Shown one piece after another: positions 28,642-39,205 of a DNA stretch of 64,000 nucleotides (positions within the stretch are counted from its first letter, which is position 1; every line of letters begins with the position of its first letter). The notes under the pieces were generated by a model. It did no database searches and had not been told where the DNA came from. It worked only from the letters and a program-made list of their open reading frames with translations. The translations under genes were made by a program, and so were the position numbers. Origin of the DNA: Brucella gallinifaecis (GTDB taxonomy: Bacteria; Pseudomonadota; Alphaproteobacteria; Rhizobiales; Rhizobiaceae); assembly GCF_006476605.1 (NCBI RefSeq), contig NZ_ML636805.1:62001-126000 (forward strand). Reading direction: 5' to 3'.

Positions 28642-29346
28642 ATGTTCGACGCCAAAAAGCTTCTTGATCAGTTTCTGGGATCACAGATACCGGGCATGTC
28701 AGGAAGTGTTCGTGATAAGGCAGGGCAGGCCACTGAACTCGCAAAAAGGAACCCTTTGGCTACAGGCGCTATTGCTGCGGCAATTTTGGGCACCAAAACC
28801 GGACGTAAACTTGCTGGTAATGTTGCGACCGCAGGCGGCATAGCTGCAATCGCTGGTCTGGGTTATCTTGCTTACAAGAACTATAAATCCGGTCAGCAGC
28901 CGCAAACCGCTCCGCAGCCAGCAGCAGAGCCTGAACTGCTCCCCGCTCCACCTGCGGATTCACCATTTCATCCGCAAGCATCTGCAATGAGCAACAGTTT
29001 TGCGCTGACCCTTATTCAGGCGATGATTGCTGCCGCCAAGGCGGGTGGCCATATTGATGCGAGCGAACGTGCCCTGATCATGGAAAAGCTTCAGATTTCA
29101 GGTCTTGACAGTGAGGCGGAAGCGTTTTTGGAAAAAGAGCTGGCTGACCCGATCGATATCGATGCACTGGTGTCGGCTGCGCAGACTGAAGAGCAGAAGG
29201 TCGAACTCTATACGGCTTCGCGTCTGACCATTGATCCCGATAGCCGTGCAGAACGCGGATATCTTGATATGCTGGCCGGGCGGCTAGGCTTGCCGGATGC
29301 GCTGGTCGATCATATTGATGCGACCGTGTCATCGGTAAAAGTCTGA
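28642..29346 (+). CDS. DUF533/TerB-like protein
   Basis: A 234-residue protein. The N terminus has an amphipathic segment and glycine-alanine-rich hydrophobic stretches near residues 40-80 (LATGAIAAAILG and GGIAAIAGLGYLAYK), possibly membrane-associated. A proline-rich linker follows, then a helical TerB-like domain in the last 120 residues (ALTLIQAMIAAAKAGGHID). The family is widespread in proteobacteria with no proven function; some are annotated as tellurite-resistance-like by fold only. An AGGAG ribosome site precedes the ATG at 28642. Confidence 0.82.
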   Translation: MFDAKKLLDQFLGSQIPGMSGSVRDKAGQATELAKRNPLATGAIAAAILGTKTGRKLAGNVATAGGIAAIAGLGYLAYKNYKSGQQPQTAPQPAAEPELLPAPPADSPFHPQASAMSNSFALTLIQAMIAAAKAGGHIDASERALIMEKLQISGLDSEAEAFLEKELADPIDIDALVSAAQTEEQKVELYTASRLTIDPDSRAERGYLDMLAGRLGLPDALVDHIDATVSSVKV

Positions 29347-29352
29347 TAAAAC

Positions 29353-29383
29353 AAAACCGGCTATATCAAATAGCCGGTTTTTC
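29353..29383. terminator. Bidirectional terminator
   Basis: AAAACCGGCTAT and ATAGCCGGTTTT form a 12-bp stem with a 5-base loop and T run. It lies between the DUF533 gene and the convergent erpA. Confidence 0.85.
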
Positions 29384-29401
29384 TTTGCAATTGCACTTCG
29401 C

Positions 29402-29728
29402 TCAGATTGCGAAGCTTGTTCCGCAACCGCATGACGCTGTTGCATTGGGATTGCGTATCTGGAACGACTGGCCCATCAGATCGTCAACGAAATCAATTTC
29501 CGAACCATCCATATAAGGCACGGAAATGGAATCGATCAGCACTTTGGCGCCGAGCTTTTCAATAACAATATCATCATCGGACTGATCATCAACGAGATCA
29601 TATTTATATGAAAAGCCGGAACAACCACCACCTTCAACAGAAACGCGCAATGCGGTTTTGTCCGGCTCCGAACTGATAATTTTTGCAATCCGCCTGGCTG
29701 CGGATTCAGAAACGCGAATATCTGTCAT
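29402..29728 (-). CDS. erpA: Iron-sulfur cluster insertion protein ErpA
   Basis: A-type carrier that delivers iron-sulfur clusters to target enzymes. The 108 residues have the three conserved cysteines: one in GGGCSGFSY near residue 36 and two in the C-terminal SCGCG. The start MTDIRVSESAARRI at 29728 has an AAGG site; a TTG ten codons upstream is less likely. IscA and SufA are close relatives, so the exact paralogue name is an inference. It diverges from dgt, and the intergenic 180 bases hold both promoters. Confidence 0.87.
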   Translation of the reverse strand: MTDIRVSESAARRIAKIISSEPDKTALRVSVEGGGCSGFSYKYDLVDDQSDDDIVIEKLGAKVLIDSISVPYMDGSEIDFVDDLMGQSFQIRNPNATASCGCGTSFAI

Positions 29729-29909
29729 CTGCCTTGTTCCGCTATCTGTCTCGTTCAATCTTTAAATGCGTAGAACGAAGTGGAATTACACAATTCACGT
29801 CCTGCGCATACTTGCCATCATGTTTAACTGATAGCTATGAACGCAGTGAGCGGAAGTCAATCTCCACTCATGATTTAAGTAATCATATTACAGTGAGGAC
29901 TGCATCGCA

Positions 29910-31136
29910 ATGTCCGACCAGAAAAACGGGTCACTTGAAGGCATCGGCTTTGGCTATCGAGAACGTGCACCTTATGCCTCTAACCCGGCCTTAAGCCGTG
30001 GACGGCTGGTATCCGAACCGGAAAGTCTGACGCGAACTCCTTTTCAGCGTGATCGTGATCGAATCATTCATTCAACGGCCTTTCGCCGTCTCAAACATAA
30101 AACGCAGGTTTTTATTGCCCATGAAGGTGATCATTACCGTACCCGTCTGACTCATACGATTGAAGTTGCACAGATTGCCCGTGCGCTTGCGCGTGCCTTG
30201 CGTCTGGATGAAGATCTCGCGGAAGCCGTCGCCCTTGTCCATGATTTTGGCCATACGCCGTTCGGACATACCGGCGAAGATGCGCTTAATGAACGTATGA
30301 AATCCTATGGCGGTTTTGATCATAATGCGCAGTCTTTGCGCATCGTGACAAAGCTTGAGCATCGTTATGCGGATTTTGACGGGCTGAACCTGTCATGGGA
30401 GACGCTGGAAGGACTTGTCAAACACAATGGTCCGCTGGTGGGGCCTTTTGCGACCCATACCGACGAGCCGGTTCCACAACCGATCCTCGATTTTAACACG
30501 CGTTATGATCTTGAACTGTCGCGCTTTGCCAGTCTTGAAGCCCAATGTGCGGCCATCGCCGATGATATTGCCTATAATGCCCATGATATTGATGACGGCC
30601 TTCGTTCCGGCCTGTTGACGCTTGAGGGACTTGATGAAGTGCCTCTGACGAAAAGACTGCTCGATATTGTCAGATCACGCTATCCGGGCCTTGATGCCGT
30701 GCGCACTGGGCATGAGCTTGTACGCCGTCAGATCACGATCATGGTGGAAGACGTGATTGCGCAATCGCAACGGCATATAGAGGCCGCCAAACCGGCAAGC
30801 CTTGAAGAGGTTCATGCGCAGCCTCGTGCACTTGTTGGCTTTTCGGACACGATGCGTGATGAGGAAAAAGCCTTGAAAAGCTTTTTGTTCAAGAACCTTT
30901 ATTTTCATGAAAGCGTCGTGATACGCAGACATGCTGCCGATAAAATTGTTCAGGATCTTTTTGATATTTCATTTGAAAAGCCTTCTGTCATGCCTTCCGA
31001 GTGGCAGGCGGGTTGGGAAATGCTTGATGAATCAGGGCGTGCACGCCGCGTTGCCGACTATCTGGCAGGGATGACTGACAATTATGCAGTGCGCGAACAC
31101 CGACGATTGTTTGACCACACACCCGATTTAGCTTAA
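29910..31136 (+). CDS. dgt: Deoxyguanosinetriphosphate triphosphohydrolase-like protein
   Basis: HD-domain enzyme that cleaves triphosphate from dNTPs. The 408 residues show [11 protein letters not shown] near residue 58, the first metal His in [15 protein letters not shown], and the HD pair in [18 protein letters not shown] near residue 110. Length fits the shorter dNTPase group typical of alphaproteobacteria. An upstream GAGGA site supports the ATG at 29910. argS follows after 117 bases with no terminator visible, so cotranscription is possible; dgt next to argS is a common rhizobial arrangement. Confidence 0.92.
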   Translation: MSDQKNGSLEGIGFGYRERAPYASNPALSRGRLVSEPESLTRTPFQRDRDRIIHSTAFRRLKHKTQVFIAHEGDHYRTRLTHTIEVAQIARALARALRLDEDLAEAVALVHDFGHTPFGHTGEDALNERMKSYGGFDHNAQSLRIVTKLEHRYADFDGLNLSWETLEGLVKHNGPLVGPFATHTDEPVPQPILDFNTRYDLELSRFASLEAQCAAIADDIAYNAHDIDDGLRSGLLTLEGLDEVPLTKRLLDIVRSRYPGLDAVRTGHELVRRQITIMVEDVIAQSQRHIEAAKPASLEEVHAQPRALVGFSDTMRDEEKALKSFLFKNLYFHESVVIRRHAADKIVQDLFDISFEKPSVMPSEWQAGWEMLDESGRARRVADYLAGMTDNYAVREHRRLFDHTPDLA

Positions 31137-31253
31137 TCGGAGCGTTAGAGAGCGGGTGCTAGGGCTGAATGCATCGGCATCATTGCTAATTTTATGATGA
31201 GCCAACGCTGGCATTAAAGACGCATGCCGGACGGAAGCCTGACAGGACGAACC

Positions 31254-33011
31254 ATGAATATCTTTGCAGATTTCGACGCGCGTATCAAAAAAACGTTGCA
31301 AGATATTGATCTGAAAACGAAAGACGGCGGCGAACTGGATTTGTCGCGCCTCAGTGTGGAGCCGCCACGCGATCCTTCGCATGGTGATATTGCGACCAAT
31401 GCGGCGATGGTGCTTTCCAAAGCGGTGGGGCAAAACCCGCGAGAACTGGCAAGTGCGATTGCTGATGCCTTGAAGGCTGATGAAGATGTCGCAAGTGTTG
31501 ACGTTGCTGGTCCGGGTTTCATCAATTTGCGTCTGAAGGATGCATATTGGCAGCGTGAATTGCAGGGAATGCTCAATGCAGGGACCGATTTTGGTCGCTC
31601 AAAGCTTGGTAACGGCACAAAGGTCAATGTAGAATATGTTTCTGCAAATCCGACAGGGCCGATGCATGTCGGTCATTGCCGGGGCGCTGTTGTTGGTGAC
31701 GTACTGGCAAACCTGCTGAAATTTGCAGGCTTCGATGTCATCAAGGAATATTACATCAATGATGCAGGCGCACAGATTGATGTTTTGGCCAATTCCGCGA
31801 TGTTGCGTTATCGCGAAGCGCTTGGTGAAAATATCGGTGAAATCCCTGCTGGCCTTTATCCGGGTGATTATCTGGTTCCGGTGGGAGAGGCGCTTGCGAA
31901 AGAGTTTGGCAGAAAGCTTCTGGAAATGCCGGAAGAGGAAGCGCTGGTCCTCGTCAAGGAACGCACCATCAATGCGATGATGGCAATGATTCGCGCGGAT
32001 CTTGAGGCGCTCAATGTTCATCATGATGTGTTTTATTCTGAACGTACCCTGCATGCAGATCATGCGCGGGCCATTCGTGCCGCGATCAATGATCTGACGC
32101 TCAAGGGCCACGTCTATAAGGGCAAGCTGCCACCGCCAAAGGGGCAACTGCCGGAAGAGTGGGAAGACCGTGAACAGACCTTGTTCCGCTCGACTGAAGT
32201 TGGTGACGATATTGATCGTCCATTGATGAAGTCTGACGGTACTTTCACTTATTTTGCGGCCGATGTTGCATATTTCAAAGATAAATATGACCGCGGTTTC
32301 AATGAGATGATCTATGTGCTGGGTGCGGATCATGGCGGCTATGTCAAGCGCCTTGAAGCCGTTGCGCGTGCTGTCTCCGATGGCAAGGCCAAGCTGACAG
32401 TGTTGCTTTGCCAGTTGGTCAAACTGTTTCGTGATGGTGAGCCTGTGCGCATGTCGAAGCGTTCTGGCGAATTTATCACGCTGCGCGATGTGGTTGATGA
32501 AGTTGGTCGTGATCCGGTGCGGTTCATGATGCTTTACCGGAAGAATGATGCGCCGCTCGATTTTGATTTTGCAAAAGTAACGGAGCAGTCGAAGGATAAT
32601 CCGGTATTCTATGTGCAATATGCGTCGGCGCGTTGCCATTCGGTCTTTCGTCAGGCAGTTGATCAGCTTGGCCTGAGCGATCTGGATCGCGTTTCGCTTG
32701 GTGCACATCTTCACAAGCTCACGGATGAAAGTGAAATTGCGCTTATCCGCAAGCTTGCCGAATATCCGCGTCTGATTGAAGCTGCGGCGACCCATCAGGA
32801 ACCGCATCGCCTTGCTTTTTACCTTTATGATCTTGCCAGCAGCCTTCATTCGCAATGGAATAAGGGTACAGAAAACCCGGACTTACGTTTTATTAAGGTT
32901 AACGATACAGAATTGTCGCTAGCAAGGCTCGGGCTGGTGCAGGTCGTTTCCGATGTTCTGACTTCTGGTTTGACGATTATCGGTGCGGATGCTCCAACGG
33001 AAATGCGCTAA
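31254..33011 (+). CDS. argS: Arginyl-tRNA synthetase
   Basis: Class I aminoacyl-tRNA synthetase, 585 residues. The HIGH motif is present as HVGH in [16 protein letters not shown] near residue 132, and the KMSKS region reads RMSKRSGEF near residue 400. The N-terminal Add-1 domain and the C-terminal DALR anticodon-binding domain (segment [13 protein letters not shown] onwards) are complete. The ATG at 31254 follows AGGA; ten upstream in-frame codons are not part of the family. The SPOR-domain gene follows after 199 bases. Confidence 0.96.
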   Translation: MNIFADFDARIKKTLQDIDLKTKDGGELDLSRLSVEPPRDPSHGDIATNAAMVLSKAVGQNPRELASAIADALKADEDVASVDVAGPGFINLRLKDAYWQRELQGMLNAGTDFGRSKLGNGTKVNVEYVSANPTGPMHVGHCRGAVVGDVLANLLKFAGFDVIKEYYINDAGAQIDVLANSAMLRYREALGENIGEIPAGLYPGDYLVPVGEALAKEFGRKLLEMPEEEALVLVKERTINAMMAMIRADLEALNVHHDVFYSERTLHADHARAIRAAINDLTLKGHVYKGKLPPPKGQLPEEWEDREQTLFRSTEVGDDIDRPLMKSDGTFTYFAADVAYFKDKYDRGFNEMIYVLGADHGGYVKRLEAVARAVSDGKAKLTVLLCQLVKLFRDGEPVRMSKRSGEFITLRDVVDEVGRDPVRFMMLYRKNDAPLDFDFAKVTEQSKDNPVFYVQYASARCHSVFRQAVDQLGLSDLDRVSLGAHLHKLTDESEIALIRKLAEYPRLIEAAATHQEPHRLAFYLYDLASSLHSQWNKGTENPDLRFIKVNDTELSLARLGLVQVVSDVLTSGLTIIGADAPTEMR

Positions 33012-33210
33012 GACGAATTGGTTACTCGTAAGTTCAACATCAGAGTTGAGCGGGTGAAGACAAGTCAAAGATGGAAGGTCGGCGAAGTGTTGAGTCGTCG
33101 GGCTTTCATGTAGCGTAGGTAACTTCCGTCAACTTTTGCCCACATTGCCTCGCTAAAATGTGATGTATCAAGATGTCTTGTGGCGTCTGGGCTTGAGTTA
33201 GGAACAAATC

Positions 33211-35973
33211 ATGACGGACAGCAGTGCTAATTCCCGTAATTACGGCGAGCATCCGCTGCACGAAGATGATCCGCTGATGGAATTATCAAGGATTATGGAC
33301 TTCGGCGCGTCTGCTGATACCAATATTGCCCAAAGTGACCGCGGGGACGGCTATCGAGCTGAACCAGATTTTGATTCGGGCGAAAGCGATCTTTCGTTCG
33401 ATCTTGAGCGTGAATTGCTGGGTGATTTTGGCGATGAAGCGCAACCGCAGCAACATGCGGCCTCTTTTTCACCAGCTTCATATCAGGATGAAGAGTCCGT
33501 ACTGCATGAGGACCATCTGCTATCCGCTCTCGAAGAGGAATTTGATCTTCACTTAAGTGAGCAACAGCCCGCAGCGCCTGAGCAGTCCTTTGAATTTGTC
33601 GAGGCCGATCGCCTGGAGCCCGTCGCGCAGTTTGACTATGATGATTATTCCCGGGCGCGTACGGTTTATGAAGAGGCTCACCCGGATGCATACGCTGCCA
33701 GCAGGCCTGTTGAGCATCTGACAAACGATGCTGTTGCACATCATGAGAGAGCACATCAGCTTTCTCTTGAGGATGAGCTGGAAAACTTGCTGTTTGGCGA
33801 GGAGCCGCAGCCTGAATTTGAACCAGAACCAACATATCAGCCGGATTATCGCGAAGAAACGCAGCAATCTGAGCATGATACGCTGCATTTTAATGACCAT
33901 GTCGCGGATAATGCGACCTATTCCGAGCCGTCATTTGACGATTTCTCGCTACAAGATTTGCAGGCCGATATGCCTGTTGAAGCTGCCGCAAGCTATGCGC
34001 CAGAAAGTTATGCATCTGAAAGCTATGCATCTGAAACGTCGCCTCAGGCACAGCCGGAGGCATATCCGCATTATACGCTGAGTAACTTTGCGGCAGGAGC
34101 ATCAACCACAGCGGTTCTGTCTTCTGACGCAGCTCATGAGACTGGATCGGCTTACGAAACGCAAAATCCTGAGCCAGAGAGTGATTTTTGGGCTGCGAAT
34201 GCAGATAATTTTGCCATTTCGGCTGCGGAATCCGCTGATGATGATTTGTCAGATCTGAATGAAATTTCGCTCACCGAAGATGATTTCGGATTTGAACCTT
34301 CCGGGGATACACCTTCTTTTGTGGCAGCCGATGCTTCGACTGACTTTAACGAAGAAGATTTCTTTACGGAGGATGATTTTGATTTGTCTTCCGAGGGGGA
34401 GGCTGAGCAACAAAGCGAGCCGGTTTATGCTCATGCGACCTACAATGATGAAGGACAGGATTCCGCTGCCCCGTCTTTTGCAAATTATGCAGACCAGCGG
34501 TCGGCTTTCGCAGCACCTGCGCCTGAAATTGAAACGCTGAGCGTTGCCGATAGTAAAGTCGAGCAAACCCATTCACTTGATTTGCCTGAGGTAAATTATG
34601 GTGATGAAGATGCAGGCACATCGCTCAACGATCTGGAAGCTGAGTTTGCTGAAGTCTTCAGCACCATGGATATTGAAGAATCGAACCCGCAGCATGAGGT
34701 TCAGAGTGAAGCCGATAAGGCTTTTGAGGATATTTTCCGTGAAAGTGCATCATCTTATCTGCCCAATGGTGGTGTAGCGGCAGGTGCAGCACTTGGTCTT
34801 GGCGCCGCCGCTGCAACTGTTGCCTATGGTCGTGCTAACCCGGCTGTTGCATCTGTCACGCCGCAAAACACGGCTGGCAGCAACGATGATTATTACAATC
34901 ATTGGGCTGCACAGGGCGCACAGACCATGGAGGGCGGCGAGTTTGGCACACGTGCGGCCATGCAGCCGGAAGATGATCTTGGTCTTGCTGCCGAAGCCTA
35001 TCGCAATCGGCCTGTGCGTGGCCGTCGCGGTCTGATTCTTGCAAGCGTTGCGGGTCTGGCTGTTCTCATTGGTGGTATAGGCTATCACTTCCTTGGTGAT
35101 AGTGGCTCGGGTGAACCGGTTGTGATTCGTGCAGAAAACCAGCCAATCAAGGTGCAGCCTGAAAATCCGGGTGGTGCGGTGGTTCCTAATCAGGACAAGG
35201 CCGTTTATGAACGGGTTACAGGCACTTTGCCTAATAATCCTGAACAGAAGTCGCTTATTTCTGCGGGTGAGGAGCCTGTGGATATTGGAGCGCGGGATGA
35301 TGATGCGGGTATGAATGACAGCGCTGAGACCAATCATGCTGCTTCATCAGATTCCGGTCAAAATACGCCATTGATCCAGCCGCGCGAAGTGGAAACCATG
35401 ATTGTGCGTCCAGATGGTTCGATCGTTCAGTCGCAGCCGCCTGTTCAAACGACACCACAGCAGGTTGCGCCTGTCTCTGCGACGAACAACGATGAACCGA
35501 TTGCTCCCCCAGCTGAAACGGATGAGATTGCAGCGATTGCTGCGGGCAATGAACCCCGGCAGGCTGTTGCCAATAATCAACCTGCAACGCAGGCTCCTGC
35601 CGTTTCTGTTCGTGCGCCTGTTGTGCCTTCGCGTCCTGCTCAGCAGCCGACCACAATTGTTGGTAATGTGCCGCAGCGTACACAGTTACCAGCTCAGGCA
35701 TCTGCATCTCAGGTCGCATCAGCCGCAGCCGGTGGCTATTTCATCCAGATTGCTTCACAGCCTTCTGCTGAACTGGCCCAGAAGTCATATGCCAATATGG
35801 CGCAGCGTTATGGCAGCGTGATTGGTGGCCGTGCTGTGGATATCAAGCGTGCAGATATTCCAAATAAGGGTACTTATTACCGGGTTCGGGTTCAGGCCGG
35901 CACGAAAGAAGAAGCAAATGCACTCTGCGGACGTTTCAAGAGCGCTGGTGGCAGCTGTTTTGTGACGCAGTAA
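33211..35973 (+). CDS. Large acidic SPOR-domain membrane protein
   Basis: A 920-residue protein. Residues 1-600 are low-complexity and strongly acidic, rich in Asp, Glu, Gln, Ser and Tyr, with short repeats such as PESYASESYASE. One membrane helix lies near residue 610 (GLILASVAGLAVLIGGIGY), preceded by basic RGRRG, so the acidic part is cytoplasmic. A proline- and glutamine-rich periplasmic linker follows, then a C-terminal SPOR domain (GGYFIQIASQPSAELAQKSY onwards) that binds denuded peptidoglycan at septa. It lies between argS and nagZ, as in other Rhizobiales. A role in division or wall remodelling is inferred. Confidence 0.88.
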   Translation: MTDSSANSRNYGEHPLHEDDPLMELSRIMDFGASADTNIAQSDRGDGYRAEPDFDSGESDLSFDLERELLGDFGDEAQPQQHAASFSPASYQDEESVLHEDHLLSALEEEFDLHLSEQQPAAPEQSFEFVEADRLEPVAQFDYDDYSRARTVYEEAHPDAYAASRPVEHLTNDAVAHHERAHQLSLEDELENLLFGEEPQPEFEPEPTYQPDYREETQQSEHDTLHFNDHVADNATYSEPSFDDFSLQDLQADMPVEAAASYAPESYASESYASETSPQAQPEAYPHYTLSNFAAGASTTAVLSSDAAHETGSAYETQNPEPESDFWAANADNFAISAAESADDDLSDLNEISLTEDDFGFEPSGDTPSFVAADASTDFNEEDFFTEDDFDLSSEGEAEQQSEPVYAHATYNDEGQDSAAPSFANYADQRSAFAAPAPEIETLSVADSKVEQTHSLDLPEVNYGDEDAGTSLNDLEAEFAEVFSTMDIEESNPQHEVQSEADKAFEDIFRESASSYLPNGGVAAGAALGLGAAAATVAYGRANPAVASVTPQNTAGSNDDYYNHWAAQGAQTMEGGEFGTRAAMQPEDDLGLAAEAYRNRPVRGRRGLILASVAGLAVLIGGIGYHFLGDSGSGEPVVIRAENQPIKVQPENPGGAVVPNQDKAVYERVTGTLPNNPEQKSLISAGEEPVDIGARDDDAGMNDSAETNHAASSDSGQNTPLIQPREVETMIVRPDGSIVQSQPPVQTTPQQVAPVSATNNDEPIAPPAETDEIAAIAAGNEPRQAVANNQPATQAPAVSVRAPVVPSRPAQQPTTIVGNVPQRTQLPAQASASQVASAAAGGYFIQIASQPSAELAQKSYANMAQRYGSVIGGRAVDIKRADIPNKGTYYRVRVQAGTKEEANALCGRFKSAGGSCFVTQ

Positions 35974-35996
35974 ATTGTGCACTGATGGATCAATTT

Positions 35997-36026
35997 AAAA
36001 AGGGCGGCTTTGGTCGCCCTTTTTTC
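35997..36026 (+). terminator. Terminator after the SPOR gene
   Basis: AAAAAGGGCG pairs with CGCCCTTTTTT around a GCTTTGGT loop, followed by T. Confidence 0.85.
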
Positions 36027-36104
36027 GTATGACTACCAAGCGGGTTATTTTTCAGATAAATCATAATCACTGATTTGCGAACGAACGGATCGAAGGAATA
36101 TCGC

Positions 36105-37124
36105 ATGAGCGAATGCAAGGCATGGATTGCAGGTGTGGCCGGTACGAAACTGACCCGTGATGAGATAGCCTTCTTCCGTGATGAAAAGCCTTGGGGCTTT
36201 ATTCTCTTTGCGCGTAACATCGAAAGCCTTGAACAGGTGGCTGATCTGACCGAACAATTACGCGATATGGCGGATCGTCCTCAAATGCCGGTATTTATTG
36301 ATCAGGAGGGTGGGCGCGTGCAGCGTCTTCGTCCGCCATTGGTTCCCAATTATCCGGCTGCGGCTGAAATTGGCGCCATCTATAACCGCGATAAGGAGCT
36401 TGGTCTTCATGCTGCATGGCTGCATGCTCGGCTGCAAGCCTTTGATCTGCTTAAGCTTGGCATTAATGCCGATTGTCTGCCTGTCCTTGATGTACCGGTT
36501 GAAGGTGCGCATGATGTGATTGGTACACGCGCTTATTCCAAAAAGCCGCAGGACGTTGTGGAAATGGGGCGTGCTGCCGCCGAAGGTCTGCTTGCCGGTG
36601 GTGTATTGCCGGTTATTAAACATATGCCCGGACATGGTCGTGCATTCAGCGATACGCACAAGGAGCTGGCGCGTGTAAATGCTCCATTAAGTGAACTGGT
36701 TACGCATGATTTTGTGCCATTCAAGGCTTTGAATGATCTGCCAATGGCTATGACAGCGCATGTGATTTTTGATTGCCTTGATCCAGACCACCCTTCAACG
36801 CTTTCCCCCACTGTCATCAATACGGTTATCCGTGATGTCATCCAGTTTGATGGTTTGATAATCAGCGACGATATTTCGATGAAGGCGCTTTCCGGCGATC
36901 TGGGCGATATTGCTGAAAATATTACCAATGCGGGTTGCGATATTGTTCTTTACTGTGCGGGCGTAATGGATGAACTCAAAAAAGTCGCGGCACGGGTTCC
37001 GCTGCTTGAGGGTAAATCACTCAGGCGTGCAGAACTGGCTGAAGTCTATGCAGGTGAACCTGATTTGTCAGATGAAGACGAACTGCGTGAAGAATTTGGA
37101 CAAATCTTTGAAGCGATAGCTTAA
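36105..37124 (+). CDS. nagZ: Beta-N-acetylhexosaminidase
   Basis: Glycoside hydrolase family 3 enzyme that removes N-acetylglucosamine from muropeptides during cell-wall recycling in the cytoplasm; its products can affect beta-lactamase induction in other bacteria. The 339 residues contain FIDQEGGRVQRLRP near residue 65 and the substrate loop KHMPGHGRAFSDTHKEL near residue 178 with the general-acid His and Asp. No signal peptide is seen. AAGGA precedes the ATG at 36105. scpA and scpB follow, a conserved alphaproteobacterial order. Confidence 0.94.
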   Translation: MSECKAWIAGVAGTKLTRDEIAFFRDEKPWGFILFARNIESLEQVADLTEQLRDMADRPQMPVFIDQEGGRVQRLRPPLVPNYPAAAEIGAIYNRDKELGLHAAWLHARLQAFDLLKLGINADCLPVLDVPVEGAHDVIGTRAYSKKPQDVVEMGRAAAEGLLAGGVLPVIKHMPGHGRAFSDTHKELARVNAPLSELVTHDFVPFKALNDLPMAMTAHVIFDCLDPDHPSTLSPTVINTVIRDVIQFDGLIISDDISMKALSGDLGDIAENITNAGCDIVLYCAGVMDELKKVAARVPLLEGKSLRRAELAEVYAGEPDLSDEDELREEFGQIFEAIA

Positions 37125-37202
37125 CAGGTGATTCTTAAGGTAAGATGTTCTTGAAAGGCCAGTGTGAATGTCGATTGGCCGACAGAACGGCAGGATAAAC
37201 GG

Positions 37203-38054
37203 GTGACAGGATCTGAAACCGACACAATGAGCAAAGACGGCGCAAACGTGCCGATGGATGCTTTGTGGCAAAATGACCCCGAACGCGAAAACAGTGAATC
37301 TTCACTGCTGATCGATGTGCAGGGCTTTGAAGGTCCGCTGGATTTGCTGTTGCATCTGGCCCGTAATCAGCGTGTTGACCTGTCCCGTATCTCGGTTCTG
37401 GCGCTTGCAGAACAATATCTGGGCTTTGTAGAACAGGCGCAGGCGCTGAAACTGGAACTTGCCGCTGATTATCTCGTCATGGCAGCCTGGCTTGCTTATC
37501 TTAAGTCCAAGCTACTGATTCCCAAACAAAAAGGGGATGATGAAGCAACAGGTGAAGAGCTGATTGCCACGCTGCAATTTCGCCTGAAACGCCTTGAAGC
37601 TATGCGTGATGCCGCAGCCAAGCTGGCCAACCGTAATCGCCTGGGGCGTGATTTTTTCGCTCGCGGTATGCCGGAACTGGTTGCCGTAGATCGTTCAAAC
37701 CAGTTTTCAGCGACATTGTATGAATTGCTGGTTGCTTATGCATCGCAGCGTCAGCGCCAGAGTGTTACGCATGTTCAGATCGAAAAACGTGCTGTCTGGT
37801 CTTTGAAAGAAGCACGGCGCTCACTTGTAAGATTGATGGGCATGAGTGATGACTGGATCACACTGGATCATTTTCTGATCAATTATACACTCTCGCCGCA
37901 AGAACGGGCATCGGCTTTGGCCAGTTCCTTTGCTGCAAGTCTGGAACTTGTGCGTGAAGGCAAGCTTGAAGTGCGGCAGAATGCGCCTTTTGAGCCTATC
38001 TATATGCGTGCTCAGGCTGGATTGTATGAACTGGATGAGGACGAAGATGTCTGA
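37203..38054 (+). CDS. scpA: Segregation and condensation protein A
   Basis: Kleisin subunit of the SMC-ScpAB complex that compacts and separates chromosomes. About 283 residues; the N-terminal SMC-contacting segment FEGPLDLLLHLARNQRVDL is near residue 40 and the C-terminal winged helix covers the last 80 residues. The start is uncertain: GTG at 37203 with AGGAT seven bases upstream was chosen, but GTG at 37164 and ATG at 37227 are in frame, and the first 35 residues are not conserved. Its last codons overlap the scpB start by 8 bases. Confidence 0.9.
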   Translation: MTGSETDTMSKDGANVPMDALWQNDPERENSESSLLIDVQGFEGPLDLLLHLARNQRVDLSRISVLALAEQYLGFVEQAQALKLELAADYLVMAAWLAYLKSKLLIPKQKGDDEATGEELIATLQFRLKRLEAMRDAAAKLANRNRLGRDFFARGMPELVAVDRSNQFSATLYELLVAYASQRQRQSVTHVQIEKRAVWSLKEARRSLVRLMGMSDDWITLDHFLINYTLSPQERASALASSFAASLELVREGKLEVRQNAPFEPIYMRAQAGLYELDEDEDV

Positions 38055-38757
38055 GACAGAAATTGTAATGGATGATCATGACGATGATGCGGGAAATCCA
38101 GAACAGTCTATGACGCTTGCCGAGTTTGGCCGGATTGCCGAAGCGATTATCTTTGCTTCTGCGGAGCCGGTTACGGAGCGCACCTTGTCAGAGCGTCTTC
38201 CGGCTCATGTTGATTTGCCGGCGGTGCTCGATCATCTGCAAAGAATCTATCAGGGCAGGGGCGTCAATCTTGTTCAGCTTGGCACTGCATGGGCATTTCG
38301 CACTGCTCCTGATCTTGGTTTTCTTTTGAGCCATGAGAGGGTTCAGCAACGCAAATTGTCGCGTGCAGCAATGGAAGTTTTGGCGATTATTGCCTATCAT
38401 CAGCCCGTGACACGCGCAGAGCTTGAAGATATTCGCGGCGTGGAAACATCAAAAGGGACGCTTGATGTGTTGATGGAAACGGGCTGGATCAAGTTGCGCG
38501 GTCGTCGTCGCACACCCGGACGTCCAGTGACCTATGGCACTACCGATGCATTTCTTGACCATTTCGGCCTGCCGGAAATACGCGATTTACCGGGTCTGGA
38601 AGAGTTGCGTGGTGCCGGTTTGTTATCAGCACGTATTCCATCCGGTTTTTCGGTTCCGGCTCCCAATGTCGATCCCGATGAATTAACCGCTGATGAAGAG
38701 CCGTTGGAAGATATCGATCTTGAAGATTTGGGATTGCTTGCACCGCGCGGCGATTGA
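38047..38757 (+). CDS. scpB: Segregation and condensation protein B
   Basis: Second accessory subunit of the SMC complex, which binds the middle of ScpA as a dimer. The 236 residues contain two winged-helix domains, with the family segment VLAIIAYHQPVTRAELEDIRGV near residue 115 (its first 20 residues are diagnostic) and RTPGRPVTYGTTDAFLDHFG near residue 155. The C-terminal tail is very acidic. It overlaps scpA by 8 bases, so translation is coupled. The tatABC operon starts 139 bases downstream. Confidence 0.93.
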   Translation: MSETEIVMDDHDDDAGNPEQSMTLAEFGRIAEAIIFASAEPVTERTLSERLPAHVDLPAVLDHLQRIYQGRGVNLVQLGTAWAFRTAPDLGFLLSHERVQQRKLSRAAMEVLAIIAYHQPVTRAELEDIRGVETSKGTLDVLMETGWIKLRGRRRTPGRPVTYGTTDAFLDHFGLPEIRDLPGLEELRGAGLLSARIPSGFSVPAPNVDPDELTADEEPLEDIDLEDLGLLAPRGD

Positions 38758-38896
38758 TTTGGGGCAAGTTATGACAAATTGTTTGGTTTATCTTCGTTCA
38801 CGGACACAGTTCTGTTTGAAAGATTTGTTGAAAGCGCTTAAATCGTAGTCAGCAATGCAGGATTAGGCCGTGCTTCACGGCATTGAGAGGAATAAA

Positions 38897-39142
38897 ATGG
38901 GTAGCTTTTCTATCTGGCACTGGCTGATCGTTCTCGCGGTTGTGCTGCTTCTGTTTGGTCGTGGCAAAATTCCTGAATTGATGGGTGATGTTGCCAAGGG
39001 CATCAAGAACTTCAAGCAGGGCATGTCTGACGAAGACGCAGCCAAGGAAGATGCCAAGGCGGATGCCGATAACAGCGCACGAACAATTGATGCGCGTGCT
39101 GACGATGCCGTCAAGGATGTCAAGAAGACGACAAAATCCTGA
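38897..39142 (+). CDS. tatA: Twin-arginine translocase subunit TatA
   Basis: Pore-forming subunit of the Tat pathway, which exports folded proteins with twin-arginine signals. The 81 residues begin [20 protein letters not shown], one membrane helix, followed by the [17 protein letters not shown] amphipathic helix and an acidic tail. GAGAGGAA precedes the ATG at 38897. It starts the tatA-tatB-tatC operon, with tatB 63 bases after its stop. Confidence 0.95.
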   Translation: MGSFSIWHWLIVLAVVLLLFGRGKIPELMGDVAKGIKNFKQGMSDEDAAKEDAKADADNSARTIDARADDAVKDVKKTTKS

Positions 39143-39205
39143 TGTGATCTGAATTGCAGTTTTCCACCGAGAGACGGGGCGCGCATCCGGGCGCGGAGTA
39201 TCAAC

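Noticed and set aside
31599-32855. A 418-codon open frame on the minus strand opposite argS
   Set aside because: It is fully antisense to a strongly conserved synthetase, has no ribosome site and a composition dictated by the codons of argS.
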